Origin: Chrysiogenia bacterium
Lineage (GTDB): Bacteria > JAGRBM01
Reading direction: 5' to 3'
Length of the DNA: 6,529 nucleotides
Assembly: GCA_020434085.1 (NCBI GenBank)
Contig: JAGRBM010000159.1
Location: 1-6,529, forward strand
Positions 1 to 5,524 of this stretch are shown here, piece by piece. Below the pieces are notes generated by a model that was not told the DNA's origin, did no database searches, and worked only from the letters and a program-made list of their open reading frames with translations. How positions within the stretch are numbered: position 1 is the stretch's first letter; each line of letters starts with the position of its first letter. The position numbers and the translations under genes were made by a program.

Positions 1-2
1 AC

Positions 3-164
3 GGCGACGCCGCGATCCAGGCCGGGCTCTTCGCCCGCACGCCCCTCGGGCGGCCCGCCGAGCCGGAGGAGATCGCGGCGGCCATCGTCTATCTCGCCTC
101 GCCCCTCGCCTCCTTCGTCACCGGCGCGATCCTGCCCCTCGACGGCGGCTACCTCTCGACGTGA
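3..164 (+). CDS. Short-chain dehydrogenase/reductase, C-terminal fragment (5' end outside window)
   Basis: The frame opening at base 3 reads 53 residues to a TGA at 162-164. It ends in a typical SDR C-terminus: a [12 protein letters not shown] segment, then a helix with [14 protein letters not shown], then ILPLDGGY near the end. In classical SDRs this is the substrate-loop and final-strand region that follows the catalytic Tyr/Lys, and the 'V-TG-x-x-x-x-DGG' ending is characteristic of FabG-like NAD(P)-dependent oxidoreductases. The Rossmann fold and the active site lie upstream of the window, so substrate and cofactor cannot be judged. The gene is high in GC like the chromosomal flank and lies 74 nt upstream of the NYN gene on the same strand, so the two may be co-transcribed. 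I am confident in the family and not in any specific reaction. Confidence 0.88.
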   Translation, partial: GDAAIQAGLFARTPLGRPAEPEEIAAAIVYLASPLASFVTGAILPLDGGYLST

Positions 165-215
165 GAGCGGCCGCCTTCGCCTCGCCCGGAGCGTCGTGAT
201 AGCCTGTCCGCCCGG

Positions 216-231
216 CAACGGACCAACGGAC
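216..231. repeat. Tandem 8-bp direct repeat before the NYN start codon
   Basis: CAACGGAC occurs twice back to back (216-223 and 224-231) and is followed by CA, a partial third copy. It ends 7 nt before the TTG start and supplies the only purine-rich (CGGA) stretch that could act as a weak ribosome-binding site. The repeat is directly visible; a role is a guess. Confidence 0.7.
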
Positions 232-238
232 CAGAATC

Positions 239-1084
239 TTGAACGACGACAGCAGCCTCGCCGTCTTCTGCGATTTCGAGAATATCGCCCTCGGCGTGCG
301 CGACGCGAAATACGACAAGTTCGACCTGAAGCCGGTGCTCGAACGCCTGCTGCTCAAGGGCAGCATCGTCGTGAAGAAGGCCTATTGCGACTGGGACCGC
401 TACAAGACCTTCAAGCGGGCCATGCACGAGGCCGCCTTCGAGATGATCGAGATTCCCCATACCCGCCAGGCCGGCAAGAATTCCGCCGATATCCGCATGG
501 TCGTGGACGCGCTCGACCTCTGCTACACGAAGGAGCATATCGACACCTTCGTCATCATCTCGGGCGATTCGGACTTCTCGCCCCTGGTCAGCAAGCTGCG
601 CGAGAACGCCAAGACGGTGATCGGCGTCGGGGTGAAGAACTCGACCGCCGACCTGCTGGTCAGCAATTGCGACGAGTTCATCTATTACGACGACCTCGTG
701 CGCGAGAAGAAGCCGGCGCGCAAGCGCGGCGCGGCACCCAAGAAGCCCGCCGCGAGGCCGGCGGCGGAGCCGAAGGCCAAGGCCACAACCGCCAAGACCG
801 CCAGCGCCAGCGCCAGGTCGGACAGCCAGGACGACAAGATGCAGGAGGCCATCGACCTGGTCGTCGACACGGCCGAGGCGCTGTTCGACGAGCGCGACGA
901 CCGCTCCACCCTCTGGGGCTCGATGGTCAAGCAGACCCTCAAGCGCCGCCAGCCGGGCTTCCACGAAAGCTACTACGGCTTCCGCTCCTTCAACGACCTG
1001 CTGGAAGAGGCCGAAGACCGCGGCGAGCTGGAACTGGAGTTGGACGAGCGCTCCGGCGGCTACATCATCCGGCGCATCTTCTAG
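239..1084 (+). CDS. NYN-domain (LabA/DUF88, PIN-like) ribonuclease with C-terminal OST-HTH/LOTUS domain
   Basis: The protein has 281 residues. Residues 5-155 form a NYN domain, a PIN/FLAP-like Mg-dependent RNase fold. The expected acidic residues are present: D12 in VFCDFENI (with N15), D84 in KNSADIRMVVDAL, and D110 and D112 in IISGDSDFSPL. Residues 157-198 are a Lys/Ala/Pro-rich, probably disordered and basic linker. Residues 200-281 match an OST-HTH/LOTUS winged-helix module, with STLWGSMVKQTLKRR, then YYGFRSFNDLLEEAEDRGELEL, then a GGYII end. LOTUS domains bind RNA, so the likely role is cytoplasmic RNA cleavage or turnover; the substrate is unknown. The start is TTG at 239 because TAG at 200-202 closes the frame and no ATG or GTG lies between. 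The Shine-Dalgarno signal is weak. The gene is complete and high in GC. It converges on the nuclease gene, with 111 nt between stops. Confidence 0.9.
   Translation: MNDDSSLAVFCDFENIALGVRDAKYDKFDLKPVLERLLLKGSIVVKKAYCDWDRYKTFKRAMHEAAFEMIEIPHTRQAGKNSADIRMVVDALDLCYTKEHIDTFVIISGDSDFSPLVSKLRENAKTVIGVGVKNSTADLLVSNCDEFIYYDDLVREKKPARKRGAAPKKPAARPAAEPKAKATTAKTASASARSDSQDDKMQEAIDLVVDTAEALFDERDDRSTLWGSMVKQTLKRRQPGFHESYYGFRSFNDLLEEAEDRGELELELDERSGGYIIRRIF
1057..1069. repeat. Left copy of a 13-bp direct repeat bracketing the low-GC island
   Basis: CGGCTACATCATC lies inside the NYN gene (codons for G274-I277 and one preceding base) and recurs exactly at 4591-4603. The match stops on both sides: G versus A before it, C versus T after it. 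It could be an attachment-site core or target duplication, or a coincidence. It lies about 60 bp outside the point where base composition visibly drops. Confidence 0.5.
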
Positions 1085-1094
1085 CCGGGTTCCC

Positions 1095-1112
1095 CGGCAG
1101 CCTTCGCTGCCG
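1095..1112. terminator. GC-rich hairpin after the NYN gene (possible weak or bidirectional terminator)
   Basis: CGGCAGC (1095-1101) and GCTGCCG (1106-1112) form a perfect 7-bp stem with a CTTC loop, 10 nt after the NYN stop codon. An alternative CCGGG/CCCGG stem (1085-1089 with 1093-1097) overlaps it, so the two cannot form together. No T-run follows on either strand, so this is not a textbook intrinsic terminator. It sits between convergent genes, where a bidirectional stop or an mRNA 3'-end stabiliser would be useful. Confidence 0.35.
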
Positions 1113-1195
1113 CAGGCGCTCACTCGGGCTACAGCACGTTCACCCCACTACGAACCCTGAGAACTTCGCTATCCTAAGCACTGAGTCCCCGTGGC

Positions 1196-2218
1196 CTATC
1201 TCACACGGTATTCTCGAATCCGAGTGTGCGTCAGTAGAAGCTGCATGGTTGCTAAGGTGAAGACCTTTCCATCTGTAGCTTGCAACAATCGGCGCATGTC
1301 CTCACGGCGGACCTTGAAACCCCGGCCTGCGATACAGGCGACCACATCGTAGTCCTTGCCATTTTCGTCCCTTAGGGTGCGTAACCGCTGGACCCGAGCC
1401 ACTTTGTCACGTGCCGTTCCATCATCTTCCGTTAGCTTCGCCTCGATCAATGCAACTGGCGTGAATTCATCCGGGACAATGAAATCTGGTGTCTGATCGA
1501 AACCGGGAATTCGCTCGGCCCGCGTGGTCTCTCGGAAACTAATTCTCGCATTGGAAAGCACATTCTTTATCGCAACCTCAACAACCTCGCCGACAAGCTC
1601 ACTGACGGAATCGCGATGGGTCGCAAATGGTCGGCCAAGGAAACGCTCATACAGAACTACGGGATAGGGTACGCCAAGACTAGCGATCGATTGCACGCTC
1701 ACCATCCCTTTAGCGGTGTCGGCCTTATCCATCCGGTGAACGATGCCAGGCGGCACACTTTGGGCACCACTGACGATGGTCCTTATTCCAGCGTCTATCA
1801 TTGCACACATACGTTGCGCGGTGACGCCTGTGCCTTCATTCATCGGCGTGAGTGGTTCAAGCCGAATACGTCGATCAATGGAACGTGCCGCTCCTTGATC
1901 GACAGAGACATCGGTCATTTCGGTCGTCACATACGCCCATTCCGGCGGGGTAAAGCCAAGTATGCAGCGGAAGACGACAAAGGCGATCGGAGTCTCTCGA
2001 ACCGCCGCAAGTACAGTGTCTCTAGTGAAGACCGCAAATGCGTCTGTGTGCCGCTTGAGCGTCTGATACCCTTTCTCGAAGGCGACATACTCAACGAAGC
2101 CGTTGCCCTTCGGCATTTCGATGAAGCTGGATGTCAGCTCGCCAAATACCTCATCAACAAGCGGTTCCCAAGCAATCGCTGGGTCCGCATAGTCGATATC
2201 AAAACGGGACGGCATCAT
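1196..2218 (-). CDS. PD-(D/E)XK nuclease, probable restriction endonuclease partner of the adjacent methyltransferase
   Basis: From ATG at 2218 the product has 340 residues. The C-terminal part carries a clear PD-(D/E)XK core: D245 in TPDFIV, then E259-A260-K261 in ALIEAKL at the end of the next strand, and Q277 in a following helix (DKVARVQRL). E207, E211 or E214 in the preceding helix could supply an extra acidic residue. Residues 1-200 match no domain I recognise; they are probably where DNA recognition lies. The start is chosen because AGAGGAG sits 5 nt before this ATG (8 nt before a second ATG at 2215). The frame is open to ATG 2284, but that start would lengthen the overlap and use no such site. 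The gene overlaps the methylase 3' end by 20 nt and lies in the same low-GC island. Nuclease fold is well supported; the restriction role is inferred from fold plus neighbour. It could instead be an anti-phage nuclease with another trigger. Confidence 0.82.
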   Translation of the reverse strand: MMPSRFDIDYADPAIAWEPLVDEVFGELTSSFIEMPKGNGFVEYVAFEKGYQTLKRHTDAFAVFTRDTVLAAVRETPIAFVVFRCILGFTPPEWAYVTTEMTDVSVDQGAARSIDRRIRLEPLTPMNEGTGVTAQRMCAMIDAGIRTIVSGAQSVPPGIVHRMDKADTAKGMVSVQSIASLGVPYPVVLYERFLGRPFATHRDSVSELVGEVVEVAIKNVLSNARISFRETTRAERIPGFDQTPDFIVPDEFTPVALIEAKLTEDDGTARDKVARVQRLRTLRDENGKDYDVVACIAGRGFKVRREDMRRLLQATDGKVFTLATMQLLLTHTRIREYRVR

Positions 2219-4391
2219 GGGCGCTCCTCTCAGACTTGTGTGTAGAAAATAGCGGCCCTGCGCTCTCAAAACTGGGGCGACCATCTAGCAAACTAATAGT
2301 TTGGTTTGGATCGGCGAGTTTTTGTGATGCCTCAGCAAAAATCTCAAGCTTCTTCTCCGTCAGCAAGCTGTCATCCCAAAACTGCCGAAGTTTCCAAATA
2401 GTCATACGAGTAAGATGGCCGTAAACAATACAGCGAATATCGCCAGTACTTGGCCTACGCCCCGCCTCGGTAAGCTGAGCAAGGTCATCAGCGACTACGG
2501 TTGCAAGACCTTCTGCGTCCTCGAAGAACCATTTTTTCCGTGTGCTGCCAGTTGACCGGCAAACAAATACGGTATCCACAATGGAAGAAGTGGTTCCGTG
2601 AATATGGATCGAGCCACCCATTTCGGCTGGGCAGGGAAGGGAAGCAGAGCACGTTAATCCGGCGTCAAGAATTGCAATGCCAACTGCATAGTAAGCATCC
2701 AACTTGTTGTGGTGGTATGTGAAAGCAAGCGGCGCACCTGGCTTAAGAGCTTTTGCCATGTGGGTGTAAACACGCGCTAGACCTTCGGCGAACTGCGGCA
2801 GACCGCGCGACTTGGTAACGTTGCCGGTGAGTTCTTCGTCGGCACGGCTTGACGGGCGCCAGAATCCTTCTGCTGCATCTCCGACCAATCGTCGAAGCCA
2901 GACATAGCAGAAATCCATCAACTCACCGTATTGTACGTTCCCAAAATATGGTGGGTCCGTAAAAACAGCGTCAAGCGACTGCGGCGCCAATTCAATCGAA
3001 GTGGCGTCCGCACAGTGGATATCGATAGACCGAGGCCGCGCACCATTGAGATACTCTCCAATCCATTCCCCGGCTATCGGAACACGTACTTTGCGCTGAC
3101 CTTGCTGCCGCACTTCGAAAGGCGAATCGCAATATGCTTTAGCCTCAGCGTACTTGTCGACAATGTTGGTCCAGCCGCCGGAGCCTACATTTGCTCCCTT
3201 TCCGTTCACGATGCCGAGCAGATTCGACTCGCACTGGACAAGGCCCACGGGAAATCCGTGTACCGAAAAAATATCAAGTGATTTGAGTGCCCACGTATCA
3301 TAGCGGCAAAGAAGATTTTGATAGCGCAGTAAATCGGATAGGTTCGTTGCAAGTGCGTGGCGAATTCGTTCGTCCTTAACAGTAGATATCAGACGGCAAC
3401 TTAGTTCCAAGCCGAGTAGCTGACGGAAGCTGAACATCTCCCGGTAGTGACTGTATCCCCAGCGATGCAGTCGGTCCGTTTCATCGCCAGACAGGATTAC
3501 CTGATCTGGCACGAAATCCGCTGCGAGGTTGTTCCACCGTTGCTGGGCCTCCTTAATGCGCTGCAAATCTTTTCTGTCTGGCTTTTTGAAGAAGCGGCCG
3601 TTGTGCGACGTCTTTCGATGAGGGTTGTAGTACTCGATGGCGAACAGGCGATGCGCCAACGCTCCCTCGCCCGGACGGGGGTATCTGTTCTCATGGTGGC
3701 AGTTACTACAAACGCATCGACCTCGCTTAGCCGGGCCTTCGATCCGAAGTTCGGTACCACACGCGTGACACGCACCGAGTTTCTTTTTATCTGCCACTTC
3801 GTTGAGTTCGCCACAATCCGGGCAAACAAGTACATTTAATGGGTGCCGTGAGTTTTCAGAAATTAAATAACCGGGGAACAAATCGACATTCTGACCACAA
3901 TTCTCACACAGTATCGTCTTTACCCATAGAAAATACTTTACTGGAACATCTTTGTCGCAATAGATGGGACAATCGGTGACATAGAGCTTTTCCAGCTCAT
4001 GTCTAAGCGTATCAATAAGTCGTTCGGCCTCGGCTCGATAGGCGAGAATATCCAAATGCTCGATTTCTTCCCGAACGATCCATGCGGCCATCGGATTGAT
4101 GTCGAATCCAACGACGTCGGCGCCAACACGATTAGCTTCAATTAATGGTGTACCTCCACCCATGAAAGGATCAGCGATTCGCCGATGGGGATAGTCGTTC
4201 GCTGCAAAATAGAGCTGCCTTAGCGGTCGATCACCAAATTCGGAGAGCATAAGTGCCCGAAAAAGACTTCCGGGACGGCGAGCAAACCATTTATGCACCG
4301 CTATTATTGGACGGTAGTTCTGCTGAATCTGTTTCTCTCGTAGAGCTAAGTTCGCGACAAAGGAAATGTCGAACCGGGATTCAATAGTCAT
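2199..4391 (-). CDS. DUF1156/COG1743-type DNA methyltransferase with internal Zn-ribbon region
   Basis: The 730-residue protein begins with a DUF1156-like region: ALREKQIQQNYRPI, then HKWFARRP at 33-40. The AdoMet-binding motif I is DPFMGGGT at 74-81, followed by an acidic strand end (VVGFDINPMAAW). Residues 160-235 hold four CxxC knuckles (C162/C165, C190/C193, C208/C211, C228/C231), as in the COG1743 'adenine-specific methylase with Zn ribbon' group. The catalytic motif IV is TDPPY at 478-482. DPPY is typical of exocyclic amino methylation, so N6-adenine (or N4-cytosine) is expected. Motif I precedes motif IV with a long insert between, which is not the order of beta-class enzymes. Many relatives are, from memory, longer and belong to multi-gene systems; this one is paired only with a nuclease. 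The ATG at 4391 follows a long leader and only a weak GGA-type ribosome site. Family confidence is high; methylated base and target sequence are unknown. Confidence 0.9.
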   Translation of the reverse strand: MTIESRFDISFVANLALREKQIQQNYRPIIAVHKWFARRPGSLFRALMLSEFGDRPLRQLYFAANDYPHRRIADPFMGGGTPLIEANRVGADVVGFDINPMAAWIVREEIEHLDILAYRAEAERLIDTLRHELEKLYVTDCPIYCDKDVPVKYFLWVKTILCENCGQNVDLFPGYLISENSRHPLNVLVCPDCGELNEVADKKKLGACHACGTELRIEGPAKRGRCVCSNCHHENRYPRPGEGALAHRLFAIEYYNPHRKTSHNGRFFKKPDRKDLQRIKEAQQRWNNLAADFVPDQVILSGDETDRLHRWGYSHYREMFSFRQLLGLELSCRLISTVKDERIRHALATNLSDLLRYQNLLCRYDTWALKSLDIFSVHGFPVGLVQCESNLLGIVNGKGANVGSGGWTNIVDKYAEAKAYCDSPFEVRQQGQRKVRVPIAGEWIGEYLNGARPRSIDIHCADATSIELAPQSLDAVFTDPPYFGNVQYGELMDFCYVWLRRLVGDAAEGFWRPSSRADEELTGNVTKSRGLPQFAEGLARVYTHMAKALKPGAPLAFTYHHNKLDAYYAVGIAILDAGLTCSASLPCPAEMGGSIHIHGTTSSIVDTVFVCRSTGSTRKKWFFEDAEGLATVVADDLAQLTEAGRRPSTGDIRCIVYGHLTRMTIWKLRQFWDDSLLTEKKLEIFAEASQKLADPNQTISLLDGRPSFESAGPLFSTHKSERSAHDAVPF
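2224..2230 (-). promoter_or_regulatory. Shine-Dalgarno site for the nuclease gene
   Basis: Read on the minus strand, AGAGGAG ends 5 nt before ATG 2218 and 8 nt before ATG 2215. It lies inside the methylase coding region, near its 3' end. It is the best ribosome site in the island, much better than the one before the methylase. It decides the nuclease start and implies independent or coupled re-initiation by ribosomes finishing the methylase, whose stop codon is at 2201-2199. Confidence 0.7.
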
Positions 4392-4415
4392 ACATCCGTA
4401 CCAGCTTGGGGGGCG

Positions 4416-4433
4416 CGCACTCAGATGAGTGCG
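4416..4433. promoter_or_regulatory. 8-2-8 perfect dyad in the methylase leader (candidate operator or leader hairpin)
   Basis: CGCACTCAGATGAGTGCG has two perfect 8-bp arms around a 2-bp centre. It ends 24 nt before the methylase start codon. As DNA it resembles a dimeric repressor site; as RNA it could form a 7-bp stem with a 4-nt loop. Methylases and controller proteins of restriction systems often autoregulate at such upstream dyads, but no controller gene is visible here, so the binder is unknown. Confidence 0.5.
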
Positions 4434-4482
4434 GCATGCTTAGATTAGTCGCATATAGTTATATAAGCGAGCCTGACTTACG

Positions 4483-4488
4483 ATTATA
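4483..4488 (-). promoter_or_regulatory. Candidate -10 box of the methylase promoter
   Basis: The minus strand reads TATAAT here, a perfect sigma-70-type -10 hexamer in the most AT-rich part of the window, about 92 nt before the methylase ATG. No good TTGACA-like -35 is found at 16-18 nt spacing; the expected -35 position falls inside the palindromes at 4494-4514. A promoter is plausible because the cassette needs its own expression, but such AT-rich sequence can give this match by chance. Confidence 0.35.
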
Positions 4489-4493
4489 GATTG

Positions 4494-4514
4494 TCTAAAT
4501 TTAGAAATTTTCTA
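4494..4514. promoter_or_regulatory. Two overlapping palindromes sharing TAGA/TCTA half-sites (candidate operator)
   Basis: TCTAAATTTAGA (4494-4505) is a perfect 12-bp palindrome. It overlaps TAGAAATTTTCTA (4502-4514), a perfect 6-1-6 inverted repeat. Together they give alternating TCTAAA/TTTAGA/TTTCTA half-sites over 21 bp, beginning 5 bp upstream of the candidate -10 box and covering the expected -35 position. This placement suits a repressor or autoregulatory site. AT-rich DNA forms such symmetry easily, so function is unproven. Confidence 0.4.
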
Positions 4515-4590
4515 CCTTATAGGATCTCGGCCGCAACGATCTGACAAAGCTACTCGGCACACTATAGGGTTAACAGTATGGATGTCTGAA

Positions 4591-4603
4591 CGGCTACATC
4601 ATC
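4591..4603. repeat. Right copy of the 13-bp direct repeat bracketing the island
   Basis: CGGCTACATCATC is identical to 1057-1069 and contains the permease stop codon (TGA read on the minus strand at 4601-4599). The two copies therefore touch the 3' ends of both genes that flank the island. No integrase, transposase or tRNA is seen next to either copy. Confidence 0.5.
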
Positions 4604-5504
4604 TGTCGGTCCCTACGGTCGGCTCTATCGCCGCACTGGATCGTAGCAACAGGACCAGCCCCACCACCACCACGGCCACGCCCGCCAGGTGCCGGCCGAG
4701 CATCTCCCTGTCGCCCGCCAGCACGGCCACGAGAACCCCGAGGGGCGGCACGAGAAAGGCATAGAGCGAGGTGAAGGCCGCGCCGGCCCGGGCGATCAGG
4801 CGGTAGTAGAGGAGGAAGGCCAGCCCCATCCCGACGATGCCGGCCAGCGCGATGCCGGCGAGCCCCGCGGCGCTGGGCATGGCGGGCGGCAGGCCCTCGA
4901 CGGCCAGCGCGCCGAGCGCCAGGCCGCCGGTCGCGAAGACCATGACCCACAGGGTCACGACCTCCTGATCGAGATCCTTCGTGTAGCGGACCGCGAACAG
5001 GCCGTTGAAGACGAACACCGCGCCGCCGGCCATCATGATCGCGACGGCGTCGAGCTCGGCCGGCTGGCGCGACAGCGCGCCCCCGCCGCAGAACAGGAAA
5101 ATGCCGCCGACGGCGACGGCGAGACCGAGCAGGTTGAGCGGTCGCGCCCGCCGCGTGTGCAGCAGGAAGGCCGCGACCAGGAAGGTCAGGATCGGCACCG
5201 TGGTCCCGATCACCGAGGACAGTTCGGGCGGAATGGCATCTTCGGCCGCGACGACGGAAAGCTGCGGCAGCGCCACGGCCGTCGCCCCCATCACGACCAG
5301 GGCCAGCGGCCGGCGGCGCAAGGCCGCCAGCAACGGCCGGCGCAGGCCCAGCCCGACCCCGGCCGCGAGGAACAGCGAGGCGGCCGCCGTCATCGCCGCG
5401 CTGGCCGTGACCGGCGGCAGCCCGTGATCGGCCCAGGAAATGAACAGGTAGTTCCCGGCCCAGGCCAGGGACATGGCCAGCAGCAGGGCGATGTTGACGA
5501 GCAT
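4599..5504 (-). CDS. EamA/DMT-family permease (10 membrane segments)
   Basis: From ATG 5504 the product has 301 residues, the usual length for drug/metabolite transporter (DMT) family exporters. About ten hydrophobic segments are visible, near 3-23, 33-53, 67-87, 95-116, 122-140, 152-173, 183-202, 212-235, 240-262 and 272-288. They form two EamA repeats; the second has the familiar YYRLIARAGAAFTSLYAFLVPP stretch read in pieces. The substrate (amino acid, metabolite or drug) cannot be told. The frame is open much further upstream, but that extension runs through the SDR gene in another frame and is Arg-rich, so ATG 5504 before a membrane segment is preferred. It follows the SDR stop by 20 nt with no strong ribosome site, suggesting coupling. 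The last ~16 codons (RSSAAIEPTVGTDR region) use CTA, CGA, AGT, ATA, GTA and AGA, unlike the rest of the gene. Confidence 0.88.
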   Translation of the reverse strand: MLVNIALLLAMSLAWAGNYLFISWADHGLPPVTASAAMTAAASLFLAAGVGLGLRRPLLAALRRRPLALVVMGATAVALPQLSVVAAEDAIPPELSSVIGTTVPILTFLVAAFLLHTRRARPLNLLGLAVAVGGIFLFCGGGALSRQPAELDAVAIMMAGGAVFVFNGLFAVRYTKDLDQEVVTLWVMVFATGGLALGALAVEGLPPAMPSAAGLAGIALAGIVGMGLAFLLYYRLIARAGAAFTSLYAFLVPPLGVLVAVLAGDREMLGRHLAGVAVVVVGLVLLLRSSAAIEPTVGTDR

Positions 5505-5524
5505 CGCGGAGGACCGGCCCGCCG

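Noticed and set aside
149-1123. 324-residue open frame on the minus strand opposite the NYN gene
   Set aside because: It is an antisense shadow in high-GC DNA. The protein is low in complexity (Leu/Val/Ala/Gly/Arg) and lacks domain motifs, while the plus strand has a clear NYN-LOTUS protein.
1616-2245. 209-residue open frame on the plus strand opposite the nuclease gene
   Set aside because: No recognisable motif or good ribosome site, and it is opposite a frame with a clear PD-(D/E)XK core and a strong Shine-Dalgarno.
2219-2284. Nuclease start at ATG 2284 (362 residues)
   Set aside because: ATG 2218 has AGAGGAG at ideal spacing; the extra 22 residues would lie deeper in the methylase gene without a comparable site.
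1196-4391. Membership in DISARM, Hma, BREX or another multi-gene system with a DUF1156-like or N6-adenine methylase
   Set aside because: No helicase, ATPase, phospholipase D-like or other partner genes are in the window; both flanks are ordinary high-GC genes, so there is no room for a larger locus on either side of the island.
4416-4433. Reading the leader dyad as a controller-protein (C-box) operator
   Set aside because: The sequence and spacing do not fit the C-box pattern I know (GACT-AGTC with a short spacer), and no small HTH controller gene is present.
1138-4577. Possible terminal inverted repeat: GTTCACCC near 1138 versus GTTAACCC on the minus strand near 4570
   Set aside because: Only 7 of 8 bases match, similarity does not extend, and there is no transposase gene.
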